Of a DNA stretch of 26,819 nt, positions 1 to 6,595 are shown in pieces. Made by a program: the position numbers and the translations under genes. The stretch is from an uncultured Oceanospirillaceae bacterium (GTDB lineage Bacteria; Pseudomonadota; Gammaproteobacteria; Pseudomonadales; Oceanobacteraceae): positions 1 through 26,819 of the forward strand of contig CALJVD010000197.1 of assembly GCA_937974825.1 (NCBI GenBank), written 5' to 3'. Under the pieces are notes generated by a model. That model saw only the letters and a list, made by a program, of their open reading frames with translations. It ran no database searches and had not been told where the DNA came from. Each line of letters starts with the position of its first letter. Positions within the stretch are counted from its first letter, which is position 1.

Positions 1-368
1 TGTCGTTTCAGTAAATGTAATCTTTGGAGTGGTAAAGAAAAAAGCAGGGAGAACTCCATTTGTAATTTTTGTGATACCGACTTTAACGGTACCGACGGAC
101 AAAACGGTGGCACTTACACTAAAGAGCAGCTAGTAGAACTAATTGCTAGTCTCTGGCCCGACCTGTCGCAAGGCACTCCTTATGTCGTCTGTACTGGTGG
201 AGAACCTCTGCTGCAATTAGATACTCCTCTTATTAATGCCTTGCATGACTCAGGCTTTCAAGTCGGAGTAGAAACTAATGGCACTTTACCTGCACCACAT
301 GGAATAGATTGGCTAACCCTAAGTGGAAGCTGTGCTTACAAGCACACAAGTATTTAGAAATCGATTAA
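1..368 (+). pseudogene. queE: 7-carboxy-7-deazaguanine synthase, 5'-truncated by window edge and carrying an internal deletion
   Basis: QueE is the radical SAM enzyme that converts 6-carboxytetrahydropterin to 7-carboxy-7-deazaguanine in queuosine (preQ0) synthesis. Frame 1 opens inside the gene with the cluster-binding region CRFSKCNLWSG and CNFCDTDF (CX14CX2C variant of the Fe-S motif), then VCTGGEPLLQLD, VETNGT and GIDWL, all typical of the family. After TLS (316-324) the frame runs into a stop at 355-357. The expected C-terminus, NPKWKLCLQAHKYLEID, is present immediately afterwards in frame 3 (315-368) with its own TAA. Compared with remembered family members, about 60 residues between the SPK region and the tail are missing, and the loss is not a multiple of three. 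The gene is therefore probably inactive, unless the join is an assembly error. Its stop overlaps the stop of the convergent hdfR gene. The N-terminus lies outside the window. Confidence 0.85.
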
Positions 369-1201
369 TCCGACAACTGATTAATTATTTTAAAGATAAG
401 CTCTTCTCGCCCACTAGCAGCATGGAAGCTAGCAAATATTTTTCGAGTGAGCACTGGCGCTTGCTCAACAATATGCAACTCTTTATCAAGGTACTCTTCT
501 ACTAACGATAATGGCATATAAGCTGCACCCTTATTATTTAAGATGCAATCTAAAGCAATCCTGCCGGTATTTGTGTGCAGTAATGGAGCGCCTGGCGCTT
601 TGATCTCTTGTGCATGCTGCACGGCAAACGAACTACCCCAATCAACCATGACATAATTTTCACTAAGCGCTTGCTGCCATTCGTCGTGCTGTTTAGTGGA
701 TACTAAATACAGAGGCAGCTCTAACACTTCTACTGTGGTTAGCTCGTCTACTTTAGGCGCATCAAAACTAAACGCTAAATCAACACTACGTTCTAAAATC
801 AAGCGCGCCAAGGTTGTACTGGTATGCGACCAAGCAGTTAGTTTTGTTTCTTCCATTGAAGACAAAATGTCATTGATACGATTTTGCAGTAAGGCGTCCC
901 AAAGATTCGGGGTTGCACCCATCACAAACTGCTGCCCCTGACCATCGACTGCGGCTATTTCTTGTCGGATTCGCTGCTCTAACAGCACACTACTCTCTGC
1001 CAGCGGCATGAGCTTTTCGCCGGCCGCGGTTAATTGGATGTTATTTCGCTGCCGAGAAAACAACTCAACACCGAGCAACCCTTCTAATTGGCGAACTCGA
1101 AAGCTTACTGCTGACTGAGTAAGGTATAGGTTTTCTGCAGCACGCCCGAAGTGTCGAGTGCGAGAAACCTCCATAAATGTTTTAAGTAACTCGGTATCCA
1201 T
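365..1201 (-). CDS. hdfR: LysR-family regulator, HdfR-like
   Basis: A 278-residue LysR-type regulator. The N-terminus (MDTELLKTF, RTRHFGRAAENLYLTQSAVS, then FRVRQLEGLLGVELFSR) is a near match to E. coli HdfR, the H-NS-dependent repressor of flhDC. An N-terminal winged helix-turn-helix spans about residues 1-60, followed by a periplasmic-binding-like effector domain. The ATG at 1201 is preferred over an in-frame TTG at 1210 because it matches the HdfR start. The gene is divergent from maoP, the same arrangement as in enterobacteria, which supports the assignment. What it controls here cannot be read from the sequence; the flagellar role is known for E. coli only. Its TAA overlaps the queE remnant's stop tail-to-tail. 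Confidence 0.88.
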   Translation of the reverse strand: MDTELLKTFMEVSRTRHFGRAAENLYLTQSAVSFRVRQLEGLLGVELFSRQRNNIQLTAAGEKLMPLAESSVLLEQRIRQEIAAVDGQGQQFVMGATPNLWDALLQNRINDILSSMEETKLTAWSHTSTTLARLILERSVDLAFSFDAPKVDELTTVEVLELPLYLVSTKQHDEWQQALSENYVMVDWGSSFAVQHAQEIKAPGAPLLHTNTGRIALDCILNNKGAAYMPLSLVEEYLDKELHIVEQAPVLTRKIFASFHAASGREELIFKIINQLSD

Positions 1202-1304
1202 ATCAACCAATTTCTATGTTTGTTACGACAAGTATTTTTTGTTTTACCAAAGCTAGCATGCTGCCCATACTCGCTCAAATTTCTTTGTGCATAGTAGGTG
1301 TAGA

Positions 1305-1652
1305 ATGGATAATAGCCAAGTACAGAGTTTTAAAAGTGACAAAAAGTTTATAGATGTACGTAATTACCCGCACGGTTTTCAGCGCTCGGGGGACTTTACC
1401 CGTGTTCAAGCACAATTGCTTGAAAGCAAAGGCACTATATTAAAAGCCCTGCATGAAGGCAGTGTTCTACCTCAGACACCTGAGGAAGAGCGCTTTGTTG
1501 CTACCTGCTTACACCAAGAACAACCGGTTTCAGATATTGAGAAAGCGTGGGCTCAATATCTATCTGCCCTGCGTAAAAAACAGATCTACTACACCGCATC
1601 TTCTGCGGCAGTAGAATCATACAGTGCAGACAGTATGGATTCTGACGACTAA
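1305..1652 (+). CDS. maoP: MaoP (YifE, UPF0438) homologue
   Basis: A 115-residue soluble protein matching E. coli YifE/MaoP: NYPHGFQRSGDFT near the N-terminus, the AQLLE helix, EEERFVATCLHQEQPVSD in the middle, and an acidic DSDD C-terminus. In E. coli MaoP works with the maoS DNA site to organise the Ori macrodomain of the chromosome. Whether it does so here is inference. The start at 1305 is chosen over an in-frame GTG at 1287 because AGGTG lies a few bases upstream of this ATG and the length fits the family (about 112 residues). It is divergent from hdfR with a gap of about 100 bp. Confidence 0.85.
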   Translation: MDNSQVQSFKSDKKFIDVRNYPHGFQRSGDFTRVQAQLLESKGTILKALHEGSVLPQTPEEERFVATCLHQEQPVSDIEKAWAQYLSALRKKQIYYTASSAAVESYSADSMDSDD

Positions 1653-1675
1653 CCTGACGAGTCGCGTTAAGTTAT

Positions 1676-1704
1676 TTTACAAAAAACGCATCCTCTCGTA
1701 TTAT
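1676..1704 (+). promoter_or_regulatory. sigma70-type promoter for argD-argF
   Basis: TTTACA (1676-1681) and TATTAT (1699-1704) are separated by exactly 17 bp, each differing from consensus at one position. Transcription would begin near 1711, about 45 nt before argD. No clear ArgR operator was found near it. Confidence 0.6.
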
Positions 1705-1714
1705 CCCATCCCTT

Positions 1715-1740
1715 GGCAGCTCGTCTGCCTTTTCGTGTTT
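1715..1740 (+). terminator. short GC-rich hairpin followed by T-rich run, upstream of argD
   Basis: GGCAG (1715-1719) and CTGCC (1725-1729) form a 5-bp stem with a 5-nt loop, followed by TTTT and a further T-rich stretch. It could terminate read-through from maoP. It would also lie at the very 5' end of an argD transcript starting near 1711, so an attenuation-like role is possible. The stem is short. Confidence 0.35.
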
Positions 1741-1754
1741 TTGAGGAAAATTAA

Positions 1755-2921
1755 ATGCAAGCCATAATGAATACCTACGGGCGTTTACCAGTCACCTTTG
1801 TTAATGGCCAAGGCAGTTGGCTTACAGATACCAATGGACGACGTTATTTAGACGCCTTAAGCGGTATTGCTGTTTGTGGTTTGGGGCACTCTCACCCTGC
1901 AGTAACTGAAGCTATTACTAAGCAAGCAGGTGAGTTAATTCATACATCGAATTTATACAGTATTGCTCGCCAAGAAGAGTTAGCTAACGCGTTAGTCAAA
2001 GTGTCTGGCATGACCAATGTATTCTTTTCTAACTCAGGCGCAGAAGCAAACGAAGCGGCAATCAAACTTGCTCGTAAACACGGTCATGACCAAGGCATTC
2101 ATGAGCCTGTTATTATTGTTATGAAGAAAGCATTCCACGGTCGTACCATGGGTGCTATGGCAGCAACAGGCAACGTAAAAGTACAAGAGGGCTTTGGCCC
2201 AATGCTTAATGGTTTTGTGCGCGTTCCTTTTATGGACGCACAAGCAATTCGCTCTTTAGTGGCCGCGAACCCAAATATTGTTGCTGTTATGCTTGAGCCA
2301 GTTCAAGGTGAAGGCGGTCTTGCCACTGGTAGTGCTGAATACTTAAAAGAAGTACGTCAGATTTGTGACGAAAACAATTTGTTAATGATGCTGGATGAAG
2401 TGCAGACTGGTAACGGGCGTACTGGCCAATATTTTTGCTATCAACACTATGGCTTCCTTCCAGATGTAGTAACTACTGCTAAAGGTTTAGCTAACGGTGT
2501 ACCTATTGGTGCCTGCTTAACCAGCGGAAAAGCAGTTAATATTTTCCAACCAGGCAACCATGGATCTACTTATGGCGGCAACCCTTTAGCCTGTGCTGCT
2601 GGTCTTGCGGTTGTAAATACTATTATTGATGAAAACTTATGCGCAAATGCGCAAAGCATGGGCGACTATATACGTGAAGGCTTTCAACAGTCTTTAGCTG
2701 ACTCTAACAAACTTGTTGAAATTCGCGGTTTAGGATTAATGATTGGGCTCGTTTTAACCCAAGACTGTCCTAACTTAATGGCCGACGCGTTAGATAGCGG
2801 TATTTTACTCAACGTGACCTCTGGCAACGTGGTGCGTTTATTACCACCATTAAACATTTCTAAATCAGAAGCCGATCAAATTATAGAAAAAGTGACTGAG
2901 CTGGTTTTAGCTTTAAACTAA
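1755..2921 (+). CDS. argD: acetylornithine aminotransferase
   Basis: A 388-residue class III PLP-dependent aminotransferase that transfers an amino group from glutamate to N-acetylglutamate semialdehyde in arginine synthesis. ArgD enzymes often also act on N-succinyl-diaminopimelate semialdehyde in lysine synthesis. Visible landmarks are SNSGAEANE (about 92-100), FHGRT (127-131), MLEPVQGEGG (179-188), LDEVQTGNGRTG (213-224; D214 should contact the pyridine nitrogen) and TTAKGLANG (240-248), with K243 the expected Schiff-base lysine. AGGA lies 7 nt before the ATG at 1755. It is followed after 21 bp by argF, forming a two-gene unit behind the promoter at 1676-1704. The acetylornithine assignment, rather than another class III aminotransferase, rests on overall sequence and the argF neighbour. 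Confidence 0.93.
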   Translation: MQAIMNTYGRLPVTFVNGQGSWLTDTNGRRYLDALSGIAVCGLGHSHPAVTEAITKQAGELIHTSNLYSIARQEELANALVKVSGMTNVFFSNSGAEANEAAIKLARKHGHDQGIHEPVIIVMKKAFHGRTMGAMAATGNVKVQEGFGPMLNGFVRVPFMDAQAIRSLVAANPNIVAVMLEPVQGEGGLATGSAEYLKEVRQICDENNLLMMLDEVQTGNGRTGQYFCYQHYGFLPDVVTTAKGLANGVPIGACLTSGKAVNIFQPGNHGSTYGGNPLACAAGLAVVNTIIDENLCANAQSMGDYIREGFQQSLADSNKLVEIRGLGLMIGLVLTQDCPNLMADALDSGILLNVTSGNVVRLLPPLNISKSEADQIIEKVTELVLALN

Positions 2922-2942
2922 TTGAGAATAAAGGGAATCCCT

Positions 2943-3848
2943 GTGAGACATTTTTTAACGCTGTTAGACCTATCTAGCGAAGAATTAAACGGGCTAATTC
3001 AGCGTGCCATCGAGCTTAAAAAGATCCAACATGATGGCAAGCTTTACGATCCTCTTCGCAATCGCGTATTAGGCATGATTTTTGAGAAGTCATCCACTCG
3101 TACGCGTGTTTCTTTTGAAGCCGGTATGGCTCAACTAGGTGGCCATGCGATCTTTTTATCGCCGCGCGATACCCAGCTAGGACGCGGTGAGTCGGTAGAA
3201 GATAGCGCCCGTGTGTTATCTCGTATGGTTGATGCCATCATGATTCGTACCTTTAGCCACGACATTGTTGAGCGTTTTGCTGCTAATTCAAAAGTACCTA
3301 TCATCAACGCTTTGACTGACGATTTTCATCCCTGTCAGCTATTAGCAGACATGCAGACCTACATTGAAAACAGAGGCAGCATCCAAGGCAAAACCGTGGT
3401 TTGGGTGGGCGACGGTAACAACATGTGCCAGTCTTATATTCATGCAGCTATGCGGTTTGATTTTAACCTACGCATTGCTGTGCCAGTTGGCTTTGAGCCT
3501 TCTACTGAAATTGTAGAGCTGGCAGGGTCGCGAGTGACTGTGACTTCTGACTTAAAAGAAGCAGTCAAAGGCGCGCACTTAATTGCAACGGATGTTTGGG
3601 CATCCATGGGACAAGAAGAAGAGCGTGAAGAGCGTGTTCGTCATTTCCGCCCATACCAAGTAACGCGCGAGCTATTAGACTTAGCCGATAAAGACGTTCT
3701 CTTTATGCACTGTTTGCCTGCCCATCGTGGTGAAGAAATCAGCCATGACTTACTGGACGATCCTCGTAGTATTGTCTGGGAAGAAGCTGAAAACCGCTTG
3801 CATGCACAAAAAGCCTTGCTTGAGTTTCTACTTTGCAAAAAAGACTAA
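2943..3848 (+). CDS. argF: ornithine carbamoyltransferase
   Basis: A 301-residue anabolic OTCase: carbamoyl phosphate plus ornithine gives citrulline. The carbamoyl-phosphate motif is STRTRVSFE (about 51-59 from the chosen start). HPCQLLADMQT is the usual second landmark, and MHCLPAHRGEEI holds the ornithine-loop cysteine. The sequence resembles the Pseudomonas-type ArgF (RHFL start, DTQLGRGE, GDGNNMCQSY). I chose GTG at 2943 because AAGGGA lies 6 nt upstream and the protein then begins MRHFLTLLD as in relatives; an in-frame TTG at 2922, directly after the argD stop, lacks a ribosome site. Its substrate carbamoyl phosphate should come from CarAB encoded at 20544-24908. Confidence 0.94.
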   Translation: MRHFLTLLDLSSEELNGLIQRAIELKKIQHDGKLYDPLRNRVLGMIFEKSSTRTRVSFEAGMAQLGGHAIFLSPRDTQLGRGESVEDSARVLSRMVDAIMIRTFSHDIVERFAANSKVPIINALTDDFHPCQLLADMQTYIENRGSIQGKTVVWVGDGNNMCQSYIHAAMRFDFNLRIAVPVGFEPSTEIVELAGSRVTVTSDLKEAVKGAHLIATDVWASMGQEEEREERVRHFRPYQVTRELLDLADKDVLFMHCLPAHRGEEISHDLLDDPRSIVWEEAENRLHAQKALLEFLLCKKD

Positions 3849-3860
3849 GGCAGCCTTTTT

Positions 3861-3888
3861 TTGGGCTAGAAGCTTCCTTCTAGCCCAA
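3861..3888. repeat. perfect 12-bp inverted repeat between convergent argF and glpK
   Basis: TTGGGCTAGAAG (3861-3872) and CTTCTAGCCCAA (3877-3888) are exact reverse complements around a 4-nt loop CTTC. The gene ends on both sides converge here, so a bidirectional terminator is the obvious role. However, a run of seven T lies upstream of the stem on the plus strand and none follows it, and glpK transcripts would have A, not U, after the stem. It is therefore not a canonical intrinsic terminator in either direction. Confidence 0.6.
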
Positions 3889-3897
3889 GCTTACACA

Positions 3898-5385
3898 TCA
3901 TTCTTCCGAGCGAACTTTATCTACGGCCTTTAGCCAACCGGCGTACAGCGACTCTCGTTGAGTTACTGAAATCTGCGGTGTATAGGTACGTTCTAGCTGC
4001 CAAACCGTTTGTATTTCATTAATGCTTTTATACGCACCAGCTTGTAGCCCTGCCAGCATTGCTGCACCTAAGGCGGTGGTCTCTGTAATAAGCGGACGAG
4101 AGATGTTAACTCCTAGAATGTCGGTCAAGAATTGCATTAGCCAATTGTTCACGACCATGCCGCCATCTACACGCAACTGCATAGGTTGTACCCCATCTTT
4201 AATCATCGCCTGCAGCAAGTCTCTGCTTTGATAGCAGACAGCCTGTAAGCCCGCGGTCACAATCTCTTTAATGCCTGTGTCTCGGCTTAAGCCAAAAATT
4301 GCACCACGCGCCAGTGGGTCCCAGTAAGGTGCGCCTAATCCCGTAAATGCAGGCACCATATACACGGGGTTTTCATAGCCAGTTTCTTCGGCAAGGTCTT
4401 GTGTTTCACAGGCATGTCGAATTAGGTTTAATCCGTCTCGAATCCATTGAATGGTTGCGCCTGCCATAAAAATAGAACCTTCTAAGGCGTAGGTTACTTT
4501 GCCGTTTAAACGGTAAGCAACGGTTGTTAGCAGTCGGCTGGAAGATAAAATAGCGTTATCGCCAGTATTCATCACCATAAAACAACCCGTGCCATAGGTG
4601 GTTTTAGCCATACCCGGCTGCAAACAAGCTTGGCCAATCAAAGCGGCTTGTTGATCACCGACCATACCACCCACCAGCACCTCACCATCTAGCCATTGTT
4701 TATCTATCACACCAAAGTGACTGGCACTGTCTTGTACGTCAGGCAGTAGCGACTTGGGAATATCAAACAAACGCAGTAAATCTTCATCCCATTCTTGGGT
4801 GTGAATATTAAACAACATGGTGCGTGCCGCATTGGTGGCATCGGTTAAGTGCTGCTTACCATTCGTGAGGCGCCATAATAAGAAGGTATCGATAGTACCA
4901 AAGGCCAACTCACCTTTTTCTGCACGCTCCCGTGCTTGTGGTACATGATCTAACAACCATACGAGCTTAGTTGCTGAAAAATAAGGATCGAGTAACAGAC
5001 CTGTCTTTTTTCGAATCTGCTGTTCTAAACCTACTTGCTGTTTTAAGTTCTGACAAAATTCTGCCGTACGTCTGTCTTGCCATACAATCGCATTATAGAG
5101 AGGCTCACCGGTTTTTCTGTCCCAAAGTACCGTGGTTTCTCTTTGGTTAGTAATGCCTGCTGCAATGATATCTTCGGTTGAAACCTGCTGTTCTGTTATT
5201 AGTTTTTGCATGCTTTGTAGCGTGCTTTGCCATATATCTTCGGGGTCATGCTCTACCCATCCAGACTGAGGAAAATGTTGCTTAAACTCTTGTTGCTGAA
5301 CACCAGCGACATTACCTTCTTTTGTAAATAAAATAGCTCGGCTACTGGTGGTTCCTTGGTCTAAGCTCAGCAGGTATTTAGACAT
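3898..5385 (-). CDS. glpK: glycerol kinase
   Basis: A 495-residue FGGY-family kinase converting glycerol and ATP to glycerol-3-phosphate in the cytoplasm. Motifs seen from the chosen start: LSLDQGTTSSRAILF (6-20), GWVEHDPEDIW (42-52), GITNQRETT (78-86), VWQDRRT (101-107), GDQQAALIGQ around the catalytic Asp, and GTGCFMV with EGSIFMAGATIQW in the C-terminal ATPase half. The ATG at 5385 follows AGAGGA at good spacing and gives the usual family length; a longer reading frame begins upstream but lacks this support. The glycine/arginine loop that precedes the GDQQAA motif and binds fructose-1,6-bisphosphate in the E. coli enzyme is not recognisable here, so regulation may differ. No glpF or glpD is adjacent. 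Confidence 0.95.
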   Translation of the reverse strand: MSKYLLSLDQGTTSSRAILFTKEGNVAGVQQQEFKQHFPQSGWVEHDPEDIWQSTLQSMQKLITEQQVSTEDIIAAGITNQRETTVLWDRKTGEPLYNAIVWQDRRTAEFCQNLKQQVGLEQQIRKKTGLLLDPYFSATKLVWLLDHVPQARERAEKGELAFGTIDTFLLWRLTNGKQHLTDATNAARTMLFNIHTQEWDEDLLRLFDIPKSLLPDVQDSASHFGVIDKQWLDGEVLVGGMVGDQQAALIGQACLQPGMAKTTYGTGCFMVMNTGDNAILSSSRLLTTVAYRLNGKVTYALEGSIFMAGATIQWIRDGLNLIRHACETQDLAEETGYENPVYMVPAFTGLGAPYWDPLARGAIFGLSRDTGIKEIVTAGLQAVCYQSRDLLQAMIKDGVQPMQLRVDGGMVVNNWLMQFLTDILGVNISRPLITETTALGAAMLAGLQAGAYKSINEIQTVWQLERTYTPQISVTQRESLYAGWLKAVDKVRSEE

Positions 5386-5498
5386 GAGTTCCTCTGTTTT
5401 GTATTTTTTATTGTGTAATGAATAACTGGCGACAGTATAACATTGTAAATACTTTCCTAGTCTAGAATGAATAGCTATCATACAGCCAAGCCCTACTA

Positions 5499-5511
5499 TG
5501 AATATATTTCA
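5499..5511 (+). promoter_or_regulatory. MetR-type operator upstream of metR
   Basis: The 13-mer TGAATATATTTCA fits the MetR binding consensus TGAA-N5-TTCA exactly. It ends 11 bp before the metR start codon, a position suited to autoregulation. It also lies in the shared upstream region with divergent glpK, about 115 bp from the glpK start. Confidence 0.6.
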
Positions 5512-5522
5512 AGAGCATATGT

Positions 5523-6440
5523 ATGTTAGAAATTAAGCATTTACGCACTCTTACCGCTTTACGCGATGGTGGCACACTGGTTGAAGCTGCAAGACGTATG
5601 CACTTAACTCAGTCGGCGCTTTCTCATCAGCTCAAAGATTTAGAAGACCGCTTAGGTACAGAGTTATTTATTCGTAAAACCAAACCCTTACGCTTTACAC
5701 GTGCCGGCCTTGAGTTGCTACAACTTGCCAGTACCGTTTTACCGCAACTCAGACAAGCCGAGCGCAATTTACAACGCTTAACCGGCAGCCGCAGCGGTCG
5801 CTTACATATGGTAATTGAATGCCACAGTTGTTTTGACTGGTTAATGCCTGCCATCAACAACTTTCGCAATCATTGGCCAGAGGTAGAAATTGATTTAAGC
5901 ACCAGCTTTAACTTTGAGCCTATTCCAGCTCTTATTCGTGGTGATGTTGATTTAGTCATCACCTCTGATACGCATCATCAATCGGGTGTGCATTACCAGC
6001 CGTTATTTCGTTACCAATCGGTGTTAGCCGTAGCCAACCAACACGCTTTAGCGCAAAAGTCGTCAATACAACCACAGGACCTGCAGACAGAAACACTGAT
6101 TCACTACCCTGTCGCAAGGCAACGTTTGGATATTTTCGAACACTTTTTGAACCCTTCGGGCGTTGAGCCAAAAGACACTCGCCAGAGTGAGCTCACCTTA
6201 ATGATTGTGCAATTAGTTGCTAGCGGTCGTGGTGTTGCTTGTTTACCAAGTTGGGCACTACAGCCCTATACAGACTCAGGCTTAATTTCGACACGCTCTT
6301 TAGGGAATAATGGAATTTGGCCAACCTTGTATGCCGCTGTTAGACAGGAGCAGCAAGACAGCCCATTTATACAAGATTTCTTTCAACAAGCGTTAGATAC
6401 GTGTTTTCAAGATTTGCCAGGAATATTGCCAGCAGACTAA
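5523..6440 (+). CDS. metR: LysR-family methionine regulator MetR
   Basis: A 305-residue LysR-type regulator closely resembling E. coli MetR. The start MLEIKHLRTLTALRDGG is followed by a helix-turn-helix with LTQSALSHQLKDLEDRLG, then RKTKPLRFT. The effector domain contains IECHSCFDWLMPAI, a stretch characteristic of MetR, whose coactivator is homocysteine. MetR activates metE/metH and related genes in enterobacteria; none of these is in the window. A perfect consensus site lies just upstream (5499-5511), suggesting autoregulation. The ribosome site is weak (AAGAG). Confidence 0.9.
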   Translation: MLEIKHLRTLTALRDGGTLVEAARRMHLTQSALSHQLKDLEDRLGTELFIRKTKPLRFTRAGLELLQLASTVLPQLRQAERNLQRLTGSRSGRLHMVIECHSCFDWLMPAINNFRNHWPEVEIDLSTSFNFEPIPALIRGDVDLVITSDTHHQSGVHYQPLFRYQSVLAVANQHALAQKSSIQPQDLQTETLIHYPVARQRLDIFEHFLNPSGVEPKDTRQSELTLMIVQLVASGRGVACLPSWALQPYTDSGLISTRSLGNNGIWPTLYAAVRQEQQDSPFIQDFFQQALDTCFQDLPGILPAD

Positions 6441-6457
6441 ACGCCAAGCAAAAAAAA

Positions 6458-6478
6458 GGGTCCTAATGAATAGGACCC
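6458..6478 (-). terminator. intrinsic terminator (distal) of the two-component operon
   Basis: GGGTCCTA / TAGGACCC form a perfect 8-bp stem around a 5-nt loop. On the minus strand the stem is followed by eight U (complement of 6450-6457), the canonical arrangement for transcripts of the kinase gene. On the plus strand the stem is followed by A, so it is not a standard terminator for metR. Confidence 0.8.
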
Positions 6479-6485
6479 AAAAAAA

Positions 6486-6498
6486 GCGAATAATTCGC
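6486..6498 (-). terminator. intrinsic terminator (proximal) of the two-component operon
   Basis: GCGAAT / ATTCGC with a 1-nt nominal loop is followed on the minus strand by seven U (complement of 6479-6485). It lies immediately before the stronger hairpin at 6458-6478, giving two tandem terminators after the kinase gene. Confidence 0.6.
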
Positions 6499-6595
6499 TA
6501 CATTCTCACCACGTTTCCAGGGGATACGTAGTTGCATAGTGTAATGAATTAAGAAACTTATCAGTTAGATAAAAGTAAGTTTATGTAACAGTTTG

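Noticed and set aside
323..505. Plus-strand 60-codon frame beginning at the queE break
   Set aside because: It reads neither the QueE body nor its tail and runs antisense through hdfR; the tail is in a different frame.
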